DNA of 64,000 nt from Brevundimonas sp. NIBR11 (GCF_027912535.1 NZ_CP115465.1:1902001-1966000); one strand, 5' to 3'; shown: positions 28,418-38,059, counted from the first letter of the stretch. Notes: generated by a model not told the origin, from the letters alone. A program made the numbers and translations.

Positions 28418-29194
28418 ATGGCTGATCCGCTTCACCAGTTCCAGATCGTCCCGCTTGTCGACTTCGGCACGGTGAACCTGCCTGTCGTGGGCGAGCAGCA
28501 GCTCGCCTTCACCAACTCGCACCTGGCCATGACCATCGCCTTCGGCCTTGTGGTCCTGTTCCTTCAGTTGGTGACCTCGGGCGCCAAGGTCGTCCCCGGA
28601 CGGCTTCAGGCCGCCGGCGAGACGATGTTCGGCATGATCGACGGCATCGTCGATTCCATCATCGGCCATGACGGGCGCAAGCTCTTCCCGTTCGTCTTCA
28701 CCGTCTTCACCTTCATCCTGGCCATGAACTTCATCGGCCTGTTCCTGACGTTCACGGCCACCTCGCAGATCGCCGTCACCGCCACCTTCGGCGTGCTGAC
28801 CATCCTGCTGGTCCTGGCCATCGGTTTCGCCAAGCACGGCCTCGGCTTCTTCAAGCTGTTCGTCCCGTCGGGCGTGCCATGGCCGGTCCTGCCCTTCGTG
28901 ATCATCATCGAGTTCGTCTCCTTCCTCCTGCGCCCCGTCACCCTGACGCTTCGTCTGTTCGGCAACATGATGGGCGGCCACGTCGCCCTGAAGGTCTTCG
29001 CCGGCTTCGTCGTCATCGGCGTCGGCGGTTCGGTGGGCCTCGGTCTCGGTATCCCGATCGCCCTGATGTCGATGGGCATGACCGTCGGCCTGACCGCGCT
29101 GGAGTTCCTGGTGGCCTTCCTCCAGGCCTTCGTCTTCGCCGTTCTGACCTGCATCTACCTCAACGATGTGGTCAACCTGGGCCACGGGCACTAA
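28418..29194 (+). CDS. atpB: ATP synthase F0 subunit a
   Basis: Proton half-channels of the F0 motor. At 258 residues it starts MADPLHQFQIVPLVDFGTVN and has five to six membrane spans. The essential Arg lies in TLRLFGNMMGGHVALKV, and the last helix contains FLVAFLQAFVFAVLTCIYLN. F0 genes form their own operon here, apart from F1, as is usual for alphaproteobacteria. Confidence 0.97.
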   Translation: MADPLHQFQIVPLVDFGTVNLPVVGEQQLAFTNSHLAMTIAFGLVVLFLQLVTSGAKVVPGRLQAAGETMFGMIDGIVDSIIGHDGRKLFPFVFTVFTFILAMNFIGLFLTFTATSQIAVTATFGVLTILLVLAIGFAKHGLGFFKLFVPSGVPWPVLPFVIIIEFVSFLLRPVTLTLRLFGNMMGGHVALKVFAGFVVIGVGGSVGLGLGIPIALMSMGMTVGLTALEFLVAFLQAFVFAVLTCIYLNDVVNLGHGH

Positions 29195-29250
29195 AGCCCA
29201 ACCCCAGTTTTCGTCCCTAACCAACCAACCTCAGACTAGGACTTAAGATT

Positions 29251-29475
29251 ATGGAAGCAGAAGCCGCCAAGCTCATCGGCGCCGGCCTCGCAATGACCGG
29301 CATGATCGGCGCCGGCATCGGCGTCGGCAACATCTTCGGCTCGTTCCTGACGGGCGCCCTGCGCAATCCGTCGGCCGCCGGCTCGCAGATCGGCAACCTG
29401 TTCGTGGGCGCCGCCCTGGCCGAAGCCCTGGGCATCCTGTCCTTCGTTCTGGGCATCCTGCTCTACTCGGCCTAA
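29251..29475 (+). CDS. atpE: ATP synthase F0 subunit c
   Basis: Proteolipid of the rotor ring, 74 residues in two helices. The first has the GxGxGxG-type packing ([20 protein letters not shown]), the loop is RNPSA, and the second helix holds the proton-binding Glu58 ([20 protein letters not shown]). It lies 56 bp after atpB. Confidence 0.97.
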   Translation: MEAEAAKLIGAGLAMTGMIGAGIGVGNIFGSFLTGALRNPSAAGSQIGNLFVGAALAEALGILSFVLGILLYSA

Positions 29476-29564
29476 TCCGCCGCATCCGATCAGGCGCGGC
29501 GCCGGCGACCCGGCTGCCGCGCCTTTTCGATTGATCTGACCACCCCAATTCCCATTGGCGGACC

Positions 29565-30152
29565 ATGACTGCACAAACCGAATTCGCACCCCCTGTCCCT
29601 GACGCGGCCGACCATGCCGCCGTCGCGGACACGCACGCCTCGACCGAAGCCGCACACGGCGAAGGCGGCGGCCTGCCTCAGTTCGAGTTCCAGCATTGGT
29701 TCGGACAGATCGTCTATCTGATTTTCCTGTTCGCCATCCTCTATCTGCTGATCGCCAAGGTCTTCGCCCCGCGCATGCGCCGCGTGTTCGACGAGCGTGA
29801 GACGACGATCTCCACCGCCATCGCCACCGCCCGTCAGGTCCAGGCCGAGGCCGCCGGCCAGGCCGAAGCCGCCAAGGCCGAGGTGGAAAAGGCCCGGGCC
29901 GACTCGCGCGCCGCTTCCGTGGCCGCCAAGGCCCGGGTCACCGATGAGGCCAACCGTCGCGCCGCCGAGGAAGAAGCCGTCGTCAACGCCCGCATCGCCG
30001 AGGCCGAGACCGCCATCGGCAAGACCCGCGACGCCGCCATGGCCAATGTCACCACCATCGCCGCCGATACCGCCTCGGCCATCGTCGAGCGTCTGACCGG
30101 CAGGGCCCCCACGGCCGCTGAAGTCGCCGCCGCCGTCAAGGGAGCCGCCTGA
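29565..30152 (+). CDS. atpF': ATP synthase F0 subunit b' (peripheral stalk)
   Basis: A 195-residue protein with an N-terminal polar extension of about 45 residues, one membrane span (IVYLIFLFAILYLLIAKV) and a long charged coiled coil rich in Ala/Glu/Arg. Followed by a second b-type gene, so this is the b' partner of a b/b' heterodimer. Its stop lies 1 bp before the atpF start. Confidence 0.93.
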   Translation: MTAQTEFAPPVPDAADHAAVADTHASTEAAHGEGGGLPQFEFQHWFGQIVYLIFLFAILYLLIAKVFAPRMRRVFDERETTISTAIATARQVQAEAAGQAEAAKAEVEKARADSRAASVAAKARVTDEANRRAAEEEAVVNARIAEAETAIGKTRDAAMANVTTIAADTASAIVERLTGRAPTAAEVAAAVKGAA

Positions 30153-30153
30153 T

Positions 30154-30669
30154 ATGAACATGTTCATGGAAGAAGGCTTCTGGGGCCTCCAGAGCGCCGA
30201 GATGTGGGTCCTCGTGGGCCTCGTCCTCTTCATCGGCATCTGCATCTTCGTCGGCGTGCCCAAGCTCGTCGGTGGGGCGCTCGACGCCAAGGGCCAGAAG
30301 ATCCAGTCGGAACTGGATGAGGCCCAGCGCCTGCGCGCCGAGGCCGAGGCCCTGCTGGCCACGATCCGCGCCGAGAAAACCGCCGCAGAGGCGCAGGCCA
30401 AGGACATGCTGGCCGCCGCCGAAGCCGACGCCCGCATCATGGAAGCCGAAGCCAAGGTCCGCCTCGAGGAAACTCTGGCCCGTCGTCAGGCCCTGGCCGA
30501 ACGCCGCATCGCCTCCGCCGAAGTCCAGGCCACGGCTGAGGTCAAGGCCGCCGCCGCCGACGTCGCTGCCCAGGCCGCCGAGACCATCCTCGCCGCCCGC
30601 GCCGCCGGTGCGAAGTCGGACCCGCTGCTCGACGACGCCATCGCCCAGATCGGCACGCGCCTGAACTAA
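30154..30669 (+). CDS. atpF: ATP synthase F0 subunit b
   Basis: A 171-residue stalk subunit: one membrane span near the N-terminus (WVLVGLVLFIGICIFVGVP) then a continuous coiled coil (GALDAKGQKIQSELDEAQRL...) ending in an Ala-rich region that contacts delta. It is last in atpI-atpB-atpE-atpF'-atpF and is followed by a terminator. Confidence 0.94.
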   Translation: MNMFMEEGFWGLQSAEMWVLVGLVLFIGICIFVGVPKLVGGALDAKGQKIQSELDEAQRLRAEAEALLATIRAEKTAAEAQAKDMLAAAEADARIMEAEAKVRLEETLARRQALAERRIASAEVQATAEVKAAAADVAAQAAETILAARAAGAKSDPLLDDAIAQIGTRLN

Positions 30670-30691
30670 GGCTCGCGCCTTACGGCATGCA

Positions 30692-30734
30692 AAAAGGGCG
30701 ACGCACCAGCTCGGTGCGCCGCCCTTTCTCTTTT
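30692..30734 (+). terminator. Rho-independent terminator of the atp F0 operon
   Basis: AAAGGGCG...CGCACC pairs with GGTGCG...CGCCCTTT over a short loop, followed by CTCTTTT. The stem also has an A tract on its left, so it could serve the convergent gene at 30746 as well. Confidence 0.85.
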
Positions 30735-30745
30735 GCGTCAACAGG

Positions 30746-31219
30746 CTAGTGGGCCGGGGCCACCCCGTCCATCAGTCTGGCGGCCCGCTTTTCGCGCTCC
30801 ACCAGCCGAGCGTAGACATTACCCAGGACGATGCCGAACACGGCGTGACTGACCAGCATCCAGGCGACCATGCCGAACCCGCCCGATCCACGGAACATCC
30901 GCGGATCGCCGAACAGGAACACCGCCACCATCAGCACCGCCCAGGCTCCGACGGCGAAGATGATGCCCTTGGTCTCGGCGGTCTGGCCCGGCATCCGGGG
31001 ACACAGGATCCCGAACAACGAGCCCAGGATCACGGACCCGGCGACGAAGTGAGCGATCCACCCCACGGCCAGATTTCCGGGCATCCCGATCAGGCTGGCC
31101 ACGAACAGCGGAAACGGCTCCGCCCAGGGACCAGCAAACACATTCACGGCTTCGAGTATTGAAACGGCGACCGTGGCGAACAAGCCAGCGATTACGCCCT
31201 TTTGTACGCGTGACATCAT
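30746..31219 (-). CDS. four-span membrane protein (DUF6789-like)
   Basis: A 157-residue protein, starting at one of two adjacent ATG codons near 31219, with GGGAGG 10 nt upstream. It has four hydrophobic segments, including VIAGLFATVAVSILEAVNVF and GIIFAVGAWAVLMVAVFLFG. Conserved-looking features are GMPGNLAVGWIAHF and MVAWMLVSHAVFGIVLGNVY. It resembles uncharacterised DUF6789 membrane proteins. No function is proposed. Confidence 0.6.
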   Translation of the reverse strand: MMSRVQKGVIAGLFATVAVSILEAVNVFAGPWAEPFPLFVASLIGMPGNLAVGWIAHFVAGSVILGSLFGILCPRMPGQTAETKGIIFAVGAWAVLMVAVFLFGDPRMFRGSGGFGMVAWMLVSHAVFGIVLGNVYARLVEREKRAARLMDGVAPAH

Positions 31220-31369
31220 AACGACAGCGCCTCCCAACGCGTGTTTTCGTTTCGATAACGCAGGGAGGACTCTACGCCTGTCGCGAGAAGACGCTATTCG
31301 GCCACATTCACAACCGCGTGCTTAGCGCTTGCGGGATAGCAGTGTTGTGCGGCGCCGTTATCGGCCTGC

Positions 31370-31400
31370 AAAAGGCCGCGCAAACGAGCCGGCGCGGCCT
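31370..31400 (-). terminator. Rho-independent terminator after gcvPB
   Basis: AGGCCGCGC (31373-31381) pairs with GCGCGGCCT (31392-31400); on the minus strand the hairpin is followed by TTTT. It lies 24 bp past the gcvPB stop and ends the glycine cleavage operon. Nothing else is seen in 31238-31423. Confidence 0.8.
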
Positions 31401-31423
31401 CTCGGGTCTCACGATTTCGCCGC

Positions 31424-33001
31424 CTACTCGGCGGCGATGTTCGTGCCTTCCGGCGCTGTCCACCGCAGGACTGGCGTGCGGGCGGCGCGGGTTTCGTCCA
31501 GACGACGCAGAGGCGCGTGGAAGGGCGCGCCCTTGAACCGCTCGACCTCGCCGGCCTTGGCCGCTTCGGCCAGCAGGCGCAGGGCGTTGATGAACCGGTC
31601 CAGCTCGGCCTTGGATTCCGTCTCGGTCGGCTCGATCAGCATCGCGCCGTGGACGACCAGCGGGAAATACATGGTCATCGGATGGAAGCCCTCGTCGATC
31701 ATCGCCTTGGCGAAGTCGAGCGTGGTGATGTCCGTGCCCTTCAGCCATTCGTCGTCGAACAGCGCCTCGTGCATGCAGGGGCCGTCCGGGAAGGCCGCCG
31801 ACATGACGTCCGACAGGCGGGCCTTGATGTAGTTCGCGTTCAGGACCGCGTCCTCGGCGACCTGACGCAGGCCGTCGGCGCCGTGGCTCATCATGTACGA
31901 CAGGGCGCGGACATACATGCCCATCTGGCCCTGGAAGGCGCACAGACGGCCGAAGGCCTGGGCTGCGTCGCCCTCCTCCCGCTCGATCAGCTCATAGCCG
32001 TCCGAACCGTGCACGACCCAAGGGGCCGGCGCGAACGGGGCCAAGGCCGCGGACAGCACCACCGGACCCGCGCCCGGACCGCCGCCGCCGTGGGGCGTGG
32101 AGAAGGTCTTGTGCAGGTTGATGTGCATGGCATCCACGCCCAGATCGCCCGGGCGCACCCGGCCGACGATGGCGTTGAAGTTGGCCCCGTCGCAGTAGAA
32201 ATACGCCCCCGCCTCGTGCGTCAGGCGGCTGATCTCCAGGATGTCGCGCTCGAACAGGCCGCAGGTGTTGGGGTTGGTCACCATGATGGCGGCCACGTCC
32301 GGACCCAGCTTGGACGCCAGATCGGCCACGTCCACGCGACCGTCCCCGGTCTGGGCGACCTCGACGACCGTATAGCCGACGAAGGCCGCCGTTGCAGGGT
32401 TGGTCCCGTGCGCCGAGGTGGGCACCAGCACCTTGCGGCGCTGCTCATGCTGGCCGGAGGCCTCGTGTGCGGCGCGGATCGCCATCAGGCCGCACAGCTC
32501 GCCATGAGCGCCGGCTTTCGGCGACAGCGCCACCGCCGGCATGCCGGTCAGGGTCTTCAGCCAGTGCGACAGCTGATCCATCAGCTCCAGCGCCCCCTGC
32601 ACCGTCGAGATCGGCTGCAGCGGGTGAATGTCCGAGAAGCCCGGCAGACGCGCCATCTTCTCGTTCAGGCGCGGGTTGTGCTTCATCGTGCACGACCCGA
32701 GCGGATACAGCGCCAGGTCGATGGCGTGGTTCTTCTGCGACAGACGGACGTAGTGGCGCATCGCCTCCGGCTCCGACAGGCCCGGCAGGCCGATCGGATC
32801 CTTGCGGACCAGGTCGCCGAGGTCCGATGCCGCGCCCTTGGGGTCCGGCAGATCGACGCCGGTCTTGCCCCAGCCGTCGCTCTCGAAGATCAGCAGTTCG
32901 TCCTGCAACAGGCCGCGCCCGCCGGTCAGGGTCGGATGCTTGTAGTCGTGGTCCACAGCATTCGGGGCGGTCGGACGGCCGACGGTGTTCATCGTGCTCA
33001 T
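31424..33001 (-). CDS. gcvPB: glycine dehydrogenase (decarboxylating) subunit 2
   Basis: C-terminal half of the P protein, which decarboxylates glycine and passes the aminomethyl group to lipoyl-GcvH. At 525 residues it has HKTFSTPHGGGGPG with the PLP Lys298, LGSCTMKHNPRLNE and PTSAHGTNPATAAFVGYTVV. It follows gcvPA with a 2-bp gap. The split P protein (PA/PB) replaces the single GcvP of enterics. Confidence 0.97.
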   Translation of the reverse strand: MSTMNTVGRPTAPNAVDHDYKHPTLTGGRGLLQDELLIFESDGWGKTGVDLPDPKGAASDLGDLVRKDPIGLPGLSEPEAMRHYVRLSQKNHAIDLALYPLGSCTMKHNPRLNEKMARLPGFSDIHPLQPISTVQGALELMDQLSHWLKTLTGMPAVALSPKAGAHGELCGLMAIRAAHEASGQHEQRRKVLVPTSAHGTNPATAAFVGYTVVEVAQTGDGRVDVADLASKLGPDVAAIMVTNPNTCGLFERDILEISRLTHEAGAYFYCDGANFNAIVGRVRPGDLGVDAMHINLHKTFSTPHGGGGPGAGPVVLSAALAPFAPAPWVVHGSDGYELIEREEGDAAQAFGRLCAFQGQMGMYVRALSYMMSHGADGLRQVAEDAVLNANYIKARLSDVMSAAFPDGPCMHEALFDDEWLKGTDITTLDFAKAMIDEGFHPMTMYFPLVVHGAMLIEPTETESKAELDRFINALRLLAEAAKAGEVERFKGAPFHAPLRRLDETRAARTPVLRWTAPEGTNIAAE

Positions 33002-33003
33002 GA

Positions 33004-34350
33004 TCAGGCTCCCAGGACCTTGGTGAGGCTCTTGGCCAGAATCTGGATGTCGGGATCCAGGGTCGTTTCGGTCGCGGCGACCAGCAGGACGTCGTCCATC
33101 CCCGCCTCGGGCGCCAGACGGCTGTAGGGCACGCCCGCCAGCACATGATGCGCGGCTAGCTGATCCACCACCTCGGCGGCGTTCTTCGGCAGCTTCACCG
33201 CGAACTCGTTGAAGAAGCGCGGCGTCAGGATCTCGACGCCCGGAATGGCCGCCAGCGCATCACGCGTCGCGACGGCCTTCTCGTGGTTCAGCAGGGCCAG
33301 CTTTCGCAGACCCGTCTCGCCCAGCAGGCTCATGTGGATGGTGAAGGCCAGGGTGCACAGGCCCGAGTTGGTGCAGATGTTCGACGTCGCCTTGTCGCGG
33401 CGGATGTGCTGCTCGCGCGTCGACAGGGTCAGGACGAAGCCCCGCTCGCCGTCCGCGTCGACCGTCTCGCCGGTGAGGCGGCCCGGCATCTGGCGGATCA
33501 GCTTCTCGCGGGCGGCAAACAGGCCGACATAGGGTCCGCCGAAGTTCAGGGCGTTGCCGATCGACTGGCCCTCTGCCGCGACGATGTCGGCGCCCATCTC
33601 GCCGGGCGATTTCAGCAGGCCCATCGACACGGCTTCGGTGACCACGACGATCAGCAGAGCGCCCGCCGCATGAGCGGCCTCGGCGATCTTAGTCACGTCG
33701 GTCGCGGTACCGAACACGTTCGGGGTCTGCACGACGACGCACGCCGTGTCCGGCCCGATGGCGTCGATAACGGCCGCCTCGGCGTCCACGGCGGCGGCCA
33801 GGGCCTGAGTCTCCACGCCGACGGCGTGCACCACCGTCTCGGTCGCCCGGACATAGTGGGGATGCACCCCGCCCGAGATGACCGCCTTGTTCCGGCGCGT
33901 CACGCGGGTCGCCATCAGGACGCCCTCGGCCATGGCGGTCGAGCCGTCATAGAGCGACGCGTTGGCCACCGGCATGCCGGTCAGGTTCGCGACCTGGGTC
34001 TGGAACTCGTACAGGTACTGCAGCGTCCCCTGCGCGATTTCTGGCTGGTACGGGGTGTAGCTGGTCAGGAACTCGGACCGCTGGATGATGTGGTCCACCG
34101 TGGCCGGGACATGGTGCTTGTAGGCGCCCGCCCCGCAGAAGAAGGGTCGCGATCCCGCCGCCACGTTCCGCCCGGCCATGGCCGACAGGGCCCGGTCGAC
34201 CTCCAGCTCGCCCATGACGTGGGGCAGGTCGACGAAGCCGTCCCGCCGCGCCGCCTGCGGCACGTCCACGAACAGGTCGTCGATCGATTTCGCGCCGATG
34301 GCGGCGAGCATCGCCGTCCGGTCGTCGGGGGTCAGGGGCAGGTAACGCAT
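33004..34350 (-). CDS. gcvPA: glycine dehydrogenase (decarboxylating) subunit 1
   Basis: N-terminal half of the split P protein. The 448-residue protein begins [20 protein letters not shown] and carries [39 protein letters not shown] and [20 protein letters not shown]. It has the PLP fold but no PLP Lys, as expected for PA. It lies between gcvH and gcvPB. Confidence 0.97.
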   Translation of the reverse strand: MRYLPLTPDDRTAMLAAIGAKSIDDLFVDVPQAARRDGFVDLPHVMGELEVDRALSAMAGRNVAAGSRPFFCGAGAYKHHVPATVDHIIQRSEFLTSYTPYQPEIAQGTLQYLYEFQTQVANLTGMPVANASLYDGSTAMAEGVLMATRVTRRNKAVISGGVHPHYVRATETVVHAVGVETQALAAAVDAEAAVIDAIGPDTACVVVQTPNVFGTATDVTKIAEAAHAAGALLIVVVTEAVSMGLLKSPGEMGADIVAAEGQSIGNALNFGGPYVGLFAAREKLIRQMPGRLTGETVDADGERGFVLTLSTREQHIRRDKATSNICTNSGLCTLAFTIHMSLLGETGLRKLALLNHEKAVATRDALAAIPGVEILTPRFFNEFAVKLPKNAAEVVDQLAAHHVLAGVPYSRLAPEAGMDDVLLVAATETTLDPDIQILAKSLTKVLGA

Positions 34351-34378
34351 GGCGGGGAGGTCCGAGCGTGAGAGGAAA

Positions 34379-34744
34379 TCAGAGCGAGGCGAGATAGGCG
34401 TCGTAGGCCGCGCGATCCATCAGGCCGTCGATCGCCGAGGCGTCCGACACCCTGATCTTGGCGAACCAGCCCTCGCCTTCGGCGTCGGCGTTCACCGTTT
34501 CGGGCACCGTCGCCAGGGTCGCATTGCCTTCGATCACCTCGCCCGAAACCGGGGCGTAGACGTCCGACGCCGCCTTGACGCTCTCGACGACGGCGAAGCT
34601 GTCGCCCTTGCCGACCGTCTTGCCGGCCTCGGGCACCTCGACGAACACGACGTCGCCCAGTTGGTGTGCGGCGTGGGCGGTGATGCCGACGGTGGCGACG
34701 TCGCCTTCGAGGCGAACCCACTCGTGGTCCTTGGTGAAGTGCAT
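34379..34744 (-). CDS. gcvH: glycine cleavage system H protein
   Basis: Lipoylated carrier shuttling the aminomethyl group among P, T and L proteins. At 121 residues it begins [20 protein letters not shown]. The lipoyl-accepting Lys57 lies in [19 protein letters not shown]. It lies 12 bp after gcvT and 28 bp before gcvPA. Confidence 0.97.
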   Translation of the reverse strand: MHFTKDHEWVRLEGDVATVGITAHAAHQLGDVVFVEVPEAGKTVGKGDSFAVVESVKAASDVYAPVSGEVIEGNATLATVPETVNADAEGEGWFAKIRVSDASAIDGLMDRAAYDAYLASL

Positions 34745-34756
34745 GGTCAGGTCCCT

Positions 34757-35872
34757 CTAGGCTTTCGGTTTGCGGTAATAGCGTTGGGCGACGAAGGGCA
34801 TGTCGATCACCTCGGCGGCGGCGGCCTTGCCGCGCACGATGACCTTCAAATCGGTGCCGAGCGCGGCGTGCGACGGCGGCACATAGCCCATGGCGATGTT
34901 GCGACCGAGCGTCGGCGACGGCCCGCCCGAGGTCACCTTGCCGATGACGTTTCCGTCGACGTCGGCGATCTCCGCGCCTTCGCGAGCCGGCGCGCCTTCC
35001 TTGACCGACAAACCCACGCGCAGGCGGCTCGGACCATCGGCCAGTTCCTTGAGTATGCGTTCGGCGCCGTTGAAGTCCGCGGCTTCCTTCCTCGACTTCG
35101 ACAGGGCGAAGGTCAGCGCCCCCTCGACCGGCGAGGTCGTCGGATCGATGTCATCCCCGTGCAGCGGCAGACCGGCTTCCAGACGCAGCGAATCCCGCGC
35201 GCCCAGACCGATCGGCTTCACCCGCGCGTCTTCCAGCAGCAGGTTCCACACGCGCTCGGCGTCCGCCGCCGGCACGGAAATCTCGTAGCCGTCCTCGCCC
35301 GTATAGCCCGAGCGCGAGACGTAGCAGTCGACCCCGAACAGCATCAGGCGGGCGCAGTCCATGAAGCCGAACTCGGCCAGGACCGGCTCGTGCGCGATCA
35401 TGACCTCGGCCGCTTCCGGCCCTTGGATCGCGATCAGCGCCCGGTCGTCCAGCACCGTCAGTTTCGCGTCGCCCGACAGGCGCTCGGACCAAAAGGCGAA
35501 GTCCTCGTCCTTGTTGCCCGCGTTGACGACGACGAACAGACCGTCGTGGTCAGGCTTGCCCGCCATCAGGTCGTCGATGATCCCGCCCTGCTCGTTCAGC
35601 AACAGCGAGTATTTCTGCTTGCCGGCCTTCAGCGCATGATAGTCGCCGGGCACGAAGCGCTGGAACTGATCGATGGCGTCCGCGCCGGTGATCTTGCACT
35701 GGCCCATGTGCGACACGTCGAACAGGCCCGCATGTTCGCGCGTCCAGCGGTGCTCCGCCAGAACGCCCTCGTACTGCACCGGCATGTCATAGCCGCCGAA
35801 GCCCACCATGCGGGCTCCCAAGGCCCGGTGCGCGGCGTTCAGGACGGTCGTCTTCAGCGTTTCGTCGGTCAT
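34757..35872 (-). CDS. gcvT: glycine cleavage system aminomethyltransferase (T protein)
   Basis: Transfers the methylene group to tetrahydrofolate and releases ammonia. From the ATG at 35872 it begins MTDETLKTTVLNAAHRALGA, with MVGFGGYDMPVQYEGVLAEH, AGLFDVSHMGQ and the glycine-cleavage barrel segment SRSGYTGEDGYEISVPA. At 371 residues, length is normal. The frame stays open upstream to 36145 only because it crosses the riboswitch. Confidence 0.97.
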   Translation of the reverse strand: MTDETLKTTVLNAAHRALGARMVGFGGYDMPVQYEGVLAEHRWTREHAGLFDVSHMGQCKITGADAIDQFQRFVPGDYHALKAGKQKYSLLLNEQGGIIDDLMAGKPDHDGLFVVVNAGNKDEDFAFWSERLSGDAKLTVLDDRALIAIQGPEAAEVMIAHEPVLAEFGFMDCARLMLFGVDCYVSRSGYTGEDGYEISVPAADAERVWNLLLEDARVKPIGLGARDSLRLEAGLPLHGDDIDPTTSPVEGALTFALSKSRKEAADFNGAERILKELADGPSRLRVGLSVKEGAPAREGAEIADVDGNVIGKVTSGGPSPTLGRNIAMGYVPPSHAALGTDLKVIVRGKAAAAEVIDMPFVAQRYYRKPKA

Positions 35873-35927
35873 GCGGTCCAGACTTTCAGGGTCGCGTGTT
35901 GAAGCGGAAAGCTCCGCCGTCCTCGCG

Positions 35928-36120
35928 CCCCCGCTGTCCTGAAGCCTGAGAGATTCCGACGCCCAAAGCGGGGCGGCATTGCTCCGTCGGCGCGGTCCGA
36001 AGACCGACTTTCCAGCGTCCGAGTGTTCTCGCGGTCCGTTTGCCTGAGCGTTTCCGGGGCGGTTGCGCCTTCGGCTCCGGGTCCGCCGAGACGGCCCGAT
36101 CTCTCCCGCGAGAGCGAGGC
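35928..36120 (-). promoter_or_regulatory. tandem glycine riboswitch upstream of gcvT
   Basis: The minus-strand leader contains two glycine aptamers in series. The first, about 36120-36020, has GCGGGAGAG, GCCGAAGGCGCAA and ACGCTCAGGCAAA...GGACCGC. The second, about 36015-35930, has CTGGAAAG, GACGGAGCAA and ATCTCTCAGG...GGACAGCGGGGG. This is the classic tandem form that switches on gcv expression when glycine is present. The rest of the gap 35873-36230 holds the gcvT leader and the divergent hydrolase upstream region. Confidence 0.92.
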
Positions 36121-36230
36121 CCAAAGGCCCCGACTCCCGGGCCAAGTCAAGCGTGGGCTTACGGAACGCCGCCGCCGCCGGGGGATTAGCCCCTCGTTCC
36201 TCCTCAAGTCACTGAAAAGAGCCACCTCCT

Positions 36231-37262
36231 ATGTCCATCCTCGACAAGATCTTCGGCGACGACAAACCGCGGACGACCCCGGCCAAGCCGGACTTGCCGA
36301 TGCAGAACGTCCTCGACCATCTGGCCCGCCTCGGCGGCAAGCCGATCGAGACCTTGTCGCCGCAGGAGGCCCGCCTCCAACCTACTCCGACCGACGCGGT
36401 CAAGGCGATCTTGCAAGAGACGATCAAGGATCAGGATCCGACCCTGGGAATCCAGACCCGCGACATCACCATCGAGGGCGCCGCCGGCCCGCTCCAGGCG
36501 CGCGTTTATTCGCCGGACCTCGACAGCAGGGACCTCAAGCCTCTCGTCGTCTATTTCCACGGCGGCGGCTTCGTGATCGCTGATCTGGACGTTTATGACG
36601 GCGGCCCTCGCGGCGTGTCCCGCTTCGCCGACGTCGTCGTCCTGTCGGTCCACTATCGCCAGGCGCCCGAGAACAAGTTCCCCGCCGCCCACGACGACGC
36701 CGTCGCGGCCTGGAAATGGGCCCTCGCAAACGCCCAGTCGATCGGCGGCGACCCCCAGAAAGTCGCCGTCATGGGCGAAAGCGCCGGCGGCAATCTGGCG
36801 GTCAACGTGTCGATCGCCGCTCGCGACCAGGGTCTGACCCCACCGAAGCATCAGGTCCTCGTCTACCCGCTTGTCGGCAACGACCTGAACAACGAGAGCT
36901 ACGTCGAGAACGCCACGGCCAAGCCGCTGAACAAGCCGATGATCGAATGGTTTGTGAAGCACACCTTCGATGACGAATCCGAGACGGCCGATCCGCGCGT
37001 CAACGTGGTCGGTGCGGCCGATCTGCGAGGCCTGCCCTCGTCCACCCTGATCATGGCCGAGATCGACCCGCTGCGCACCGAGGGCGAAAAGCTGGCCGAA
37101 AAACTCGAGGCCGCCGGTGTCGAGACGCGATCAAAGACCTTCCATGGCTCGACCCACGAGTTCTTCGGCATGGCCCTGGTCGTTCCCGACGCCGCCGTCG
37201 CCCAGCAGTTCGCCGCCCACGAACTGAAACGCGCCTTCGGGACGGCCATCCTGCCGATCTGA
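36231..37262 (+). CDS. alpha/beta hydrolase of the hormone-sensitive-lipase family
   Basis: A 343-residue cytoplasmic esterase without a signal peptide. It has the HSL oxyanion motif VVYFHGGGFVIADLD, the nucleophile elbow VAVMGESAGGNLAV, the Asp of AEIDPLRTEGE and the His of GSTHEFFGMA. The first 75 residues form a helical cap. The gene is divergent from the gcv operon and has no partners nearby. Substrates of this family vary widely. Confidence 0.92.
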   Translation: MSILDKIFGDDKPRTTPAKPDLPMQNVLDHLARLGGKPIETLSPQEARLQPTPTDAVKAILQETIKDQDPTLGIQTRDITIEGAAGPLQARVYSPDLDSRDLKPLVVYFHGGGFVIADLDVYDGGPRGVSRFADVVVLSVHYRQAPENKFPAAHDDAVAAWKWALANAQSIGGDPQKVAVMGESAGGNLAVNVSIAARDQGLTPPKHQVLVYPLVGNDLNNESYVENATAKPLNKPMIEWFVKHTFDDESETADPRVNVVGAADLRGLPSSTLIMAEIDPLRTEGEKLAEKLEAAGVETRSKTFHGSTHEFFGMALVVPDAAVAQQFAAHELKRAFGTAILPI

Positions 37263-37348
37263 GTTCCACCCGTCGAAGGCCCCACCAGACGACGGCAACC
37301 AAGCACCGGCCGACGGGTCTCCCGGCCGGACATGTCAGGGAGAAAACG

Positions 37349-38059
37349 ATGCAAAATCGAAACGACCGCAACCGCGGCTACGATGACAACCAGTCCAGCG
37401 GCTGGCGCGACGACGACGTGACGTGGGAAACCCGCGACCGGAACCGCGACGAAGGTCGCAGTTGGTCCTCCGGCGGCGCCGAACGCGACTTCCGACGCAC
37501 CGAGGGCTACGGCCAGTCTTCGCGTGAAGGTCGCGGCGATTACGGGCGTTCGCCGACGTCCTATGACCAGTATGGCGCTTCATCCCATGACGCCTCGCGC
37601 GGCTACGGGGGTCGGTCCGACTGGAACCGCGACGGCGGCTATAGCCGGTCGCCGCGTTCGGGCGAGTTCGGTCAGGACTACGGTTACAGCCGCGCCTATG
37701 GCCAGGGCTCCAGCCAGAACTACGACCGGGGTCGCGGAGCGTACGGCGCAGGTTCCGGCCGGGGCGATCGCGGCGGCTACGGCTCGAACAATCCCGACCA
37801 TGGCTACGCCCCCGGCGCCCAGATCTGGGAAGGTCGTGGCGGCGGCGCGCCGACCGGTCGCAGCGACTACGAGCCCGACTATCTGCACTGGCGCGATCAG
37901 CAGATGTCGAAGTTCGACCGCGATTACGACGAGTGGCGTTCCGAAAAGCGTCAGAAGTTCTCGTCCGATTTCGACACTTGGCGAAGCTCCCGCAACGCCA
38001 TCGTCGAGAACGTCTCGGATGGCGGCACGGGCAGCCAGAAGGACGTCAAGAACAGCTGA
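37349..38059 (+). CDS. Gly/Tyr/Arg/Ser-rich low-complexity protein with C-terminal WR repeats
   Basis: A 236-residue hydrophilic protein. Residues 1-170 are almost entirely Gly, Tyr, Ser, Arg, Asp and Asn (for example GYGGRSDWNRDGGYSRSPRS), typical of a disordered region. The C-terminal 60 residues are ordered-looking and contain three Trp-Arg units about 15 residues apart: YLHWRDQQMSKFDRDY, DEWRSEKRQKFSSDF and DTWRSSRNAIVENVS. No signal peptide. GGAG lies 9 nt before the start. I recognise the WR-repeat tail from uncharacterised alphaproteobacterial proteins, but no function. It ends at a UUCG-loop terminator. Confidence 0.8.
   Translation: MQNRNDRNRGYDDNQSSGWRDDDVTWETRDRNRDEGRSWSSGGAERDFRRTEGYGQSSREGRGDYGRSPTSYDQYGASSHDASRGYGGRSDWNRDGGYSRSPRSGEFGQDYGYSRAYGQGSSQNYDRGRGAYGAGSGRGDRGGYGSNNPDHGYAPGAQIWEGRGGGAPTGRSDYEPDYLHWRDQQMSKFDRDYDEWRSEKRQKFSSDFDTWRSSRNAIVENVSDGGTGSQKDVKNS

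Noticed and set aside
35873-36145. N-terminal extension of GcvT
   Set aside because: The open frame crosses the glycine riboswitch and is not conserved; the family start is the ATG at 35872.
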